Origin: Candidatus Gerdarchaeota archaeon
GTDB taxonomy: Archaea; Asgardarchaeota; Heimdallarchaeia; JABLTI01
NCBI GenBank assembly: GCA_016839405.1
Contig: JAEOUJ010000131.1
Location: 1-5,139, forward strand
DNA: 5,139 bases
Direction: 5' to 3'
In this document: positions 1 to 5,139 of the stretch, in pieces
How positions within the stretch are numbered: position 1 is the first letter of the stretch
How the letters are laid out: every line of letters begins with the position of its first letter
Notes under the pieces: generated by a model
The model's database searches: none
Seen by the model: only the letters and a program-made list of their open reading frames with translations
Told to the model about the DNA's origin: nothing
Translations under genes and position numbers: made by a program

Positions 1-3000
1 GAAGTAAGAGCTTTATTTGAGGAAATAGCGGGTATAGCTTCTTATGATGAGAAAAGAGAAAGAGCACAGAAAAATCTTGAAGATGCACGAACAAAATTGA
101 AAATAGCTTCTGTTAGATTAGAAGAATCAATGAAAAATCTTGAACGACTCGAAAAAGAAAAAGAGGATGCTTTAAGATACCAAGAACTAAAAGTGCGAAT
201 AAAAAATACTGAGGCTAAATTAGTGCATGCAAGAATACGCCAATTAAAAAATCGCATTCAAGAAATTGAAACTAATGTTCAAACATTAAAAGATTCACAA
301 AAGAAATCAGAAATAACAATCGAACAAATTGAAGTTACCATTAAATCTTATGATGATCTTATTGCTGAAGCAAAAACGAAAGTTAAAGATGCAACAACTC
401 ATTCATTTAATATTTTAACTGGCGAAATTGAAGAATTAACCAAAAAACTTTCACAAGAAATTATGAAAAAAGATCAAATTGAAATTGAATTACTTGAACT
501 AAAGCGATCTAAAGAATCCATTGAAAGTCAATTGAACACATTGCTACAAGAGAATAAAGAATTAGAACAATACACAACATCAACAAAAGGTCAACTCGAA
601 GGCGCTGATGATACGCTTAAAAAAATTCAAGAAGAATTAGATGTAAAACGACAAATGTTAGAAAGCTCTCGAACTGGAGAAATTATGGATCAATTAGAAG
701 AAATTCGTGCTAATACAACTGAAATGAATAAACGAAAATCTGAATATGAATCACAGTTAGCTATTTTTAATAATAACTTGAACATTAATAATTCCAAAAT
801 TGATGAAAAAGAGAAACGTGTTGTTGAGGTTGCAGGTATTTTAGCTATATTTAGTAGCAGAAAAGCAAAATATCTAGAAGAATTAAGTAGTTATGGTAAT
901 TTACAAAGAGATTTACAAATCAAGGTAAATGAATCAAGAGAAGAGCTAGAAACAGTTGAAAAGGAAATTACTGATAATGAGCAAAATCTTCGAGATGTTG
1001 CATTAACAATTAAACGAATACAAACAGAAGTTGAAACAACAAAGAAAATAATAGAGGAAGTGGCTTCTAGAGATAATGGAATTAAATTAGTGCTACAAGC
1101 ACGTGATGAGAATAAAATAAAAGGAATTTATGGTACAGTTGGGGAATTATGTAAAACGCATCCAAAATATTCTATTGCATTAAATGTGACAGCTGGGAAT
1201 AGAACTGATTATATCGTTGTTAAGGATGATGAAATAGCTGCTACATGTATGTCAATGATCAAGAAAGCAAAAGCTGGTAGAGTTACTTTTCTCCCACTAA
1301 ATAAAATAAAACCAATTGTAATTAATCCAAATGTAAATGATAAAGGAATCATTGGGCGAGCTATTGATTTAGTTGAGTTTGATGAAAAATATAAGAAAGC
1401 AATAGAATTTGTTTTTGGACAAACACTAATTGTTAATAATCTCGATGTTGCAAGAAGAATTGGATTTAATTACAAGGCAGTAACCCTAGACGGAGATATT
1501 GTTTATCCTTCAGGTATGATGACAGGAGGTTTTTATCAAGGTAAAGATAAAACAAAAATTTCACTTATAGTTGAAGATGAAGCTCAACTACCAGAATTGG
1601 AACAAGAATTCTATACTTTACAAGAAGAACGAGATAGATTAATTGAATATCGTTCTGAAATTAGCCTAGAATTAAACGATGAATTATTACCAAAACTTAA
1701 CGATGTGAAACGCAATTATGATTTAAAGGAACGTGATATAAAAAGTATTGAAGAAGAAATTGAAATACGCAGTAATGAAAACTTGAAAATTCTACAGGAA
1801 TTAGAAGGATTAACAAAAGAGCATGAAGATCTTGAAGTAAAAATTGAAGAATTATTGAATTCACGTAAAGATATTAGCATAAGTTTAGAAACAATTCTTG
1901 AAGCAGAAATTCGCTTAAAAGAAGAATTAAATGCAAGTGGTGTTCAAGGTTTATTAGGAGATATAAAAGAAAAAGAATCGCAACAAAAGGAAATTGGAGA
2001 AATAATAAATAATCTTAGAATGGAACATTTCAAAATAACTTCAAACTTGGAGAAAAATATTGAATTAGTTAAAAATATGAAAGGCCAAATCGAAGGACTT
2101 GAGAAAGAGGAACCTGAAAAAAATAACAAGATTAATGAAATTCAAACTATAATTGATGGTTTTGAAAAAGATTTAGGTGCTAAAAAACAAAAACGAGATG
2201 AATTATTTACATTAATAAAAGATAGCCAAAATGAACAAGAGAAACTCGAAAAAGAACAAAGGGAATTACGAGAACAATTACAAGAAGAGCAACAAACACA
2301 AAATAAAAACCTAATTTTAATAGATCGCTTAGTTAATGAAGAAACTAACACTAAATTACAAATAAATGAGCTAGAAGAATTAGCTGTTGAACGGGATTTA
2401 CCCTATATTTTTGCTGAAGATGAAGAAATAGATGTTGATATACTCAGAGAAGTAATGAATGGTTTAAAAGCAGAATTGGAAGCATTACCTGAAATCAATA
2501 TGAAAGCAGTTTCACAATATGAAGAAGAACTTGAATTAAATATAGAATTACTAGAAAAGAGGAAACATGTTGAGAAAGATTATGAAGCAATTAATCAAGC
2601 AATTTCAGATATCGAAAGTGAAAAACGCGAGAAATTTATGACTGTATTCAATAGTATATCTAAAGATTTCAACAGAATTTTTGGTATTCTTTCACCAGAT
2701 GGTCGTGCACGTATAGAGCTTGAAGATAAAGATGATCCATTTAGTGGCGGTCTAAATATCATGGCTAATCCTGGAGGTAAGAAAATTGTTAGTATGTTAT
2801 CATTATCAGGTGGAGAAAAATCCCTTACCGCATTAGCAATGATTTTCGCAATTCAAAGATATAAACCTGCTCCATTTTATATTTTTGATGAAATTGATGC
2901 TTTCCTTGATTTAAATAACGTAAATAAAGTTGCTACTATGGTTAAAGAAATGAGTAGAGATACACAAATTGTTATTATAAGTTTAAGAGCGCCAATGATC

Positions 3001-3138
3001 GCTGCAGCCAGTAAGATTTTTGGTGTTACAGCTGGTGAAGATAGAATATCACAAATTGTTTCTGTTTCTCTAGATGAAATTATGAAAATTGTTGAAAAAA
3101 CAGAATTACCAACAGAAGTAGAAGTATACGATTATTAA
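1..3138 (+). CDS. smc: Chromosome segregation ATPase SMC, 5'-truncated by the window edge
   Basis: The frame is open from base 1, so the gene extends left of the window; the ATG at 97 is an internal Met, not the start. 1045 residues are visible. The first ones (EVRALFEEIAGIASYDEKRE) match the conserved end of the SMC N-terminal head, so about 150 residues including Walker A are missing, giving a normal total near 1200. In visible numbering: first coiled-coil arm about 12-360; hinge about 370-515 (GIYGTVGEL at 375, PSGMMTGG at 503-510); returning coiled coil 516-870 with the conserved PEINMKAVSQY at 830-840; C-terminal head with ABC signature LSGGEK at 935-940, Walker B IFDEID at 961-966 and FLD D-loop at 968-970. 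SLR at 994-996 is the archaeal form where bacterial SMC usually has a TH. By family knowledge, SMC dimers hydrolyse ATP to organise and segregate chromosomes. It is followed 31 bases later by its kleisin, scpA. No frameshift or inserted domain is seen. Confidence 0.97.
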   Translation, partial: EVRALFEEIAGIASYDEKRERAQKNLEDARTKLKIASVRLEESMKNLERLEKEKEDALRYQELKVRIKNTEAKLVHARIRQLKNRIQEIETNVQTLKDSQKKSEITIEQIEVTIKSYDDLIAEAKTKVKDATTHSFNILTGEIEELTKKLSQEIMKKDQIEIELLELKRSKESIESQLNTLLQENKELEQYTTSTKGQLEGADDTLKKIQEELDVKRQMLESSRTGEIMDQLEEIRANTTEMNKRKSEYESQLAIFNNNLNINNSKIDEKEKRVVEVAGILAIFSSRKAKYLEELSSYGNLQRDLQIKVNESREELETVEKEITDNEQNLRDVALTIKRIQTEVETTKKIIEEVASRDNGIKLVLQARDENKIKGIYGTVGELCKTHPKYSIALNVTAGNRTDYIVVKDDEIAATCMSMIKKAKAGRVTFLPLNKIKPIVINPNVNDKGIIGRAIDLVEFDEKYKKAIEFVFGQTLIVNNLDVARRIGFNYKAVTLDGDIVYPSGMMTGGFYQGKDKTKISLIVEDEAQLPELEQEFYTLQEERDRLIEYRSEISLELNDELLPKLNDVKRNYDLKERDIKSIEEEIEIRSNENLKILQELEGLTKEHEDLEVKIEELLNSRKDISISLETILEAEIRLKEELNASGVQGLLGDIKEKESQQKEIGEIINNLRMEHFKITSNLEKNIELVKNMKGQIEGLEKEEPEKNNKINEIQTIIDGFEKDLGAKKQKRDELFTLIKDSQNEQEKLEKEQRELREQLQEEQQTQNKNLILIDRLVNEETNTKLQINELEELAVERDLPYIFAEDEEIDVDILREVMNGLKAELEALPEINMKAVSQYEEELELNIELLEKRKHVEKDYEAINQAISDIESEKREKFMTVFNSISKDFNRIFGILSPDGRARIELEDKDDPFSGGLNIMANPGGKKIVSMLSLSGGEKSLTALAMIFAIQRYKPAPFYIFDEIDAFLDLNNVNKVATMVKEMSRDTQIVIISLRAPMIAAASKIFGVTAGEDRISQIVSVSLDEIMKIVEKTELPTEVEVYDY

Positions 3139-3157
3139 ATTAATAATGAAATAAATT

Positions 3158-3162
3158 GGAGG
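3158..3162 (+). promoter_or_regulatory. Ribosome binding site of scpA
   Basis: GGAGG lies 7 bases before the ATG at 3170, in the 31-base gap after the smc stop codon. It is a full Shine-Dalgarno core at ideal spacing and settles the scpA start. No separate promoter is obvious in such a short gap, so scpA is probably co-transcribed with smc but translated from its own site. Confidence 0.85.
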
Positions 3163-3169
3163 AAAAAAA

Positions 3170-4108
3170 ATGGCAAAAGAATCAGAATTTGAATTTCCAA
3201 CAGATGAGAAAATCATCGAAGAAGATTATCCATTCTGGTTACGTGCGCCATTTAGATTGTTAACTGATGTTACTCAATTTAGAAAAATAGATCCTTGGGA
3301 TCTTGAAATTGCTGAGTTAATTACAAGATTTGTTGAAAAAATGAAAGTTTATGAAGATATAAACTTCCCAATACTTGGTCGTGCTATTTTATCAGCAGCT
3401 ATTTTATATCGATCTAAAGTAACAGATTTGATTAAAATAATTGAATCTACTGATGAACAACCAGAAGATTTAGAAGCTCTTGGTTTTGATATTCCAGAAA
3501 TTTCTCCATCATATCACATTTCGCAAAGACCAGTTACTTTTAATGAATTAGTCTTTGCATTTGAAGGATTATTAAAACAAGAAAAAAGATATAAACATCG
3601 ACTTGCTATCAGTCGAAGAAAAGCCCTAATAGAACCATTAAAAATACCACCAAAACCCATTAGAGTAATAGATGAAGAATCAACTAAAATTGCTAAATTA
3701 AAAAAAGATGTTTATAATCGATTGGTTAGATTATATTCTCAATATTCAAGACCTATTAAATTTGAAGAATTGATTTTACCAAATGCTAATAAAATCACAA
3801 TTGTTCGCGTCTTTCTTTGTATCCTTTTCTTGAGTTTTGAAATAAAAGCAAAAATCTTTCAATCAAACGATCTTGAAACAATTACTTTGATACCTATTAG
3901 AGATAATGAAGAGGAATTTTTAGGTGGTTTAGAAAAAATTATTGAAGAAAAATTAAAAGAAGGGGCACCTACTGAAGAAAGCATTACAATAACAGAAATA
4001 ACGGAAGAAGAGGAGTTTTTAGAAACAACTGATCATTTATTTGATCTTGAAGATATTGAGAATGATGAATCAAGCGAATTTTTTGAATCAGAAGAAGAAG
4101 AAGAATAG
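3170..4108 (+). CDS. scpA: Segregation and condensation protein A (ScpA kleisin)
   Basis: This 312-residue protein is the kleisin that bridges the two SMC heads and closes the condensin ring. Its N-terminal half has the ScpA pattern: LLTDVTQFRKIDPWDLEIAE (30-49), then FPILGRAILSAAILYRSKVTDLI (in the 66-88 region), the helical segment that in known kleisins binds the SMC neck. A variable linker (about 90-170) leads to the C-terminal winged-helix region (about 175-245), with the typical FLCILFLSFEIKAKIFQ stretch at 215-231 that contacts the partner SMC head. After that comes a low-complexity acidic tail: 20 Asp/Glu in residues 276-312, with no Lys or Arg after residue 263. Most archaeal ScpA proteins I know are shorter, about 220-270 residues, so the tail explains the extra length. 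It sits directly behind smc, 31 bases apart, which supports the assignment. No ScpB gene follows. Confidence 0.93.
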   Translation: MAKESEFEFPTDEKIIEEDYPFWLRAPFRLLTDVTQFRKIDPWDLEIAELITRFVEKMKVYEDINFPILGRAILSAAILYRSKVTDLIKIIESTDEQPEDLEALGFDIPEISPSYHISQRPVTFNELVFAFEGLLKQEKRYKHRLAISRRKALIEPLKIPPKPIRVIDEESTKIAKLKKDVYNRLVRLYSQYSRPIKFEELILPNANKITIVRVFLCILFLSFEIKAKIFQSNDLETITLIPIRDNEEEFLGGLEKIIEEKLKEGAPTEESITITEITEEEEFLETTDHLFDLEDIENDESSEFFESEEEEE

Positions 4109-4123
4109 CTTCTTAAATAATTT

Positions 4124-4130
4124 AAAAAAA
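4124..4130 (-). terminator. Oligo-T tract after secG
   Basis: On the minus strand a run of seven T starts two bases beyond the secG stop codon, inside the 24-base convergent gap with scpA. Archaeal RNA polymerase commonly terminates at such T tracts without a hairpin, so this is the likely secG 3' end. The same gap shows only TTTT on the plus strand, so where the smc-scpA transcript ends is unclear; it may run antisense into secG. Confidence 0.4.
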
Positions 4131-4132
4131 TT

Positions 4133-4324
4133 TTAGGTAGTAAATAATCTTACTAACCATGGTCCAGCTAATACAACAATTATTAATACTGCAGCAAAAA
4201 TCATAACTGCATATGGACCAACTTTAATTCCCGGAGTATCTTCTTCAAAGAATCTAATTAAACCAGCACCAGTTGCAGGCATTGCTCCACTGGATTCACC
4301 TGATCTTCTGGAACGACGACTCAT
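4133..4324 (-). CDS. secG: Preprotein translocase subunit Sec61-beta / SecG (archaeal)
   Basis: This 63-residue tail-anchored protein is the small non-essential-type subunit of the SecY/SecE/Sec61-beta protein-conducting channel. The N-terminus is basic and cytosolic (SRRSRRS at 2-8), followed by a flexible Ser/Gly/Ala stretch. The family signature is GLIRFFEEDTPGIKVGP (21-37), and a single membrane helix runs about residues 38-58, rich in Ala, Ile, Val and Leu, with a very short C-terminal tail. Length and order match archaeal Sec61-beta proteins (about 50-65 residues). The start is fixed by AAAGGAG nine bases upstream. It is transcribed towards scpA and away from moxR, apparently as a single-gene unit. 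Although short, it is clearly a real gene: the signature and the helix are both intact. Confidence 0.95.
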   Translation of the reverse strand: MSRRSRRSGESSGAMPATGAGLIRFFEEDTPGIKVGPYAVMIFAAVLIIVVLAGPWLVRLFTT

Positions 4325-4333
4325 GGATTTTTA

Positions 4334-4341
4334 CTCCTTTC
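4334..4341 (-). promoter_or_regulatory. Ribosome binding site of secG
   Basis: Reading the minus strand, GAAAGGAG precedes the ATG at 4324 with 9 intervening bases. This is a good Shine-Dalgarno match and confirms both the secG start codon and that its mRNA has a leader rather than beginning at the ATG. Confidence 0.75.
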
Positions 4342-4364
4342 AAATAGTAATTTAGAATCAAGAA

Positions 4365-4378
4365 AATATCCCTTTAAA
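4365..4378 (-). repeat. Outward-facing motif copy 1 (secG side)
   Basis: On the minus strand this reads TTTAAAGGGATATT and ends 40 bases before the secG ATG. It matches the plus-strand copy at 4456-4469 (CTTAAAAGGATATT) at 12 of 14 positions, so together they form an imperfect inverted repeat with a 77-base spacer. It could be a core promoter element or a regulator site; TTTAAA could itself act as the TATA box. In DNA this A/T-rich a chance match is possible. Confidence 0.4.
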
Positions 4379-4455
4379 ACTTTCTTATATTGTTGTCAAA
4401 AAATTATCATTAAAAATTGCATATTATAAATTAATAAAACGAATAGAAACACACT

Positions 4456-4469
4456 CTTAAAAGGATATT
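4456..4469 (+). repeat. Outward-facing motif copy 2 (moxR side)
   Basis: The plus strand reads CTTAAAAGGATATT, ending 57 bases before the moxR ATG. It differs from the secG-side copy only at the first and seventh positions. The AAAAGGAT part also lies where a ribosome binding site would for the small reading frame starting at 4471, so promoter element and ribosome binding site are competing readings. Confidence 0.4.
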
Positions 4470-4470
4470 A

Positions 4471-4530
4471 ATGCTATATATTTACGATTTGAGTCAGCTT
4501 AATTCAATGATAGGCTGGGAATTGTTATGA
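4471..4530 (+). CDS. Possible 19-codon leader reading frame overlapping the moxR start
   Basis: ATG at 4471 opens a frame of 19 codons (MLYIYDLSQLNSMIGWELL) ending at TGA 4528-4530. That stop overlaps the moxR start as ATGA, the classic arrangement for translational coupling. A purine-rich AAAAGGAT lies just upstream of the ATG. Against it: the peptide resembles no family I know, frames this short arise easily by chance, and if the TATA-like box at 4474-4485 is the moxR promoter the frame would not be transcribed from it. Treat as a candidate only. Confidence 0.2.
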   Translation: MLYIYDLSQLNSMIGWELL

Positions 4531-5139
4531 AGTTGGAAAAAGCTTCTACTGTAGCAAAATCAATTTTAGCTGAAGTAGGTAAAGTTATTGTTGGAAAAGA
4601 ATCCGTATTAGAAAAACTATTAATTGGAATATTAGCCAAGGGAAATATTTTACTCGAAGATGTTCCTGGTTTAGCAAAAACAATGATGATCAAAGCTTTT
4701 GCTCAAGTTATGAAATGTGAATTTACACGTGTTCAATGCACTCCAGATTTATTACCAGCTGATGTAACGGGTTCTACAGTATATAATCAGAAAGAACAAG
4801 AATTTAGTTTTAGAAAAGGACCTGTTTTTACAAATCTGCTGTTAGTAGATGAAATTAATCGTGCATCGCCTAAAACTCAATCATCACTATTAGAAGCTAT
4901 GCAAGAACATCATGCTACTGTTGATGGTATAACTTATGTATTACCACAGCCCTTTCATGTACTTGCAACACAAAATCCAATAGAGTTTGAAGGAACATTC
5001 CCATTACCCGAGGCTCAGCTTGATAGATTTCTTATGAGAATTGGAATAGGTTATCCAGATACTTCAGAAGAAATTGAAATTCTAAATAAAAGAATTGAAA
5101 GGAAAAGAGAGGAATTTGAATTAAAACCACTAACTTCGA
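4527..5139 (+). CDS. MoxR-family AAA+ ATPase, 3'-truncated by the window edge
   Basis: 204 residues are visible of a family that is usually about 310-330 long; the lid and sensor 2 region lie beyond the edge. In order: IVGKE (21-25), the usual MoxR entry motif; Walker A DVPGLAKT (45-52) with Lys51; the MoxR-specific QCTPDLLPADVTG (70-82); GPVFTN (98-103); Walker B LLLVDEINRA (104-113) with Asp108/Glu109; ASPKTQSSLLEAMQE (113-127); and the sensor 1 segment ATQNPIEFEGTFPLPEAQLD (147-166) followed by RF. All expected motifs are intact. MoxR ATPases act as chaperone-like remodelers, usually encoded beside DUF58 and von Willebrand A proteins; that pairing cannot be seen here. The start at 4527 is the only ATG after an in-frame stop at 4500-4502. 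Its ribosome binding site is weak (GGGA at 4517-4520), unlike scpA and secG. Confidence 0.95.
   Translation, partial: MKLEKASTVAKSILAEVGKVIVGKESVLEKLLIGILAKGNILLEDVPGLAKTMMIKAFAQVMKCEFTRVQCTPDLLPADVTGSTVYNQKEQEFSFRKGPVFTNLLLVDEINRASPKTQSSLLEAMQEHHATVDGITYVLPQPFHVLATQNPIEFEGTFPLPEAQLDRFLMRIGIGYPDTSEEIEILNKRIERKREEFELKPLTS

Larger units (their letters stand above)
4325..4526. promoter_or_regulatory. Divergent intergenic promoter region between secG and moxR
   Basis: These 202 bases are very A/T-rich and must contain the promoters of secG (minus) and moxR (plus). No tRNA or obvious structured RNA is seen. TATA-like candidates are TTTATAATATG on the minus strand near 4419-4430, the TTTAAAGGGATATT motif nearer secG, and CTATATATTTAC at 4474-4485 on the plus strand. 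The last would place a transcription start near 4504, about 20 bases before moxR, by the usual archaeal TATA-to-start distance. Which boxes are used cannot be decided from sequence alone. Confidence 0.6.

Noticed and set aside
97..99. ATG at 97 as the start of the SMC gene
   Set aside because: The frame is open back to base 1 and the residues before it match the conserved SMC head segment EIAGIASYDEK, so the gene simply begins outside the window.
42..257. Antisense open frame of 71 codons inside smc
   Set aside because: Its Ser/Phe/Arg-rich translation is the mirror of a Lys/Glu/Leu coiled coil; no family resemblance, and the plus frame is a certain gene.
1944..2351. Two antisense open frames (1944-2129 and 2142-2351) inside the smc coiled coil
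   Set aside because: Same Ser/Phe/Cys-rich mirror composition of a coiled-coil gene; no independent support.
4085..4105. GAA trinucleotide run near the end of scpA as a microsatellite
   Set aside because: It is short, in frame, and encodes the last glutamates of the acidic tail; no sign of repeat expansion can be judged from one sequence.
4659..4682. MoxR Walker A lacking the first glycine (DVPGLAKT instead of GxxGxGKT)
   Set aside because: Asp at this position and GLAK in place of GxGK are both common variants in MoxR ATPases; Lys51, Thr52 and Walker B are intact, so the site should be functional.
4499..4693. Antisense open frame of 64 codons over the start of moxR
   Set aside because: It overlaps the clearly conserved Walker A region of moxR and its translation resembles nothing.

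Overview
The window looks like chromosomal DNA from an AT-rich archaeon (roughly 30% GC by eye). The evidence is an archaeal-type SMC ATPase with SLR in the C-terminal head, a 63-residue Sec61-beta/SecG tail-anchored protein with the archaeal/eukaryotic FFEEDTPG..VGP signature, strong GGAGG-type ribosome binding sites on some genes, and A/T-rich intergenic DNA with TATA-like boxes. The base composition and gene set would fit an Asgard-type or other AT-rich archaeal lineage. I cannot place it further from these genes alone.

Layout. Positions 1-3138 (+) hold a chromosome-segregation SMC protein cut by the left window edge, so its Walker A half is missing. After a 31-base gap with a good ribosome binding site comes scpA (3170-4108, +), the kleisin partner of SMC. 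The two form an evident operon encoding the SMC-ScpA condensin. Only 24 bases separate scpA from the convergent secG (4133-4324, -), which encodes the small beta subunit of the SecYEG/Sec61 translocon. A 202-base divergent intergenic region (4325-4526) follows. It carries two outward-facing copies of a 14-base motif. A MoxR-family AAA+ ATPase (4527 to the right edge, +) is cut at its 3' end after its core ATPase motifs.

Function. SMC and ScpA would assemble into a ring that organises and segregates the chromosome. The third kleisin-complex partner, ScpB, is not next to them, because the next gene is convergent and unrelated. SecG belongs to protein export. MoxR proteins are usually chaperone-like ATPases encoded with DUF58 and von Willebrand A domain proteins, which would be expected just beyond the right edge.

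The window is mostly conserved housekeeping genes, with no mobile element, CRISPR array or RNA gene seen. The points most worth a second look are the paired motif in the divergent promoter region, a 19-codon leader reading frame whose stop overlaps the moxR start, and a long lysine/arginine-free acidic tail on ScpA.
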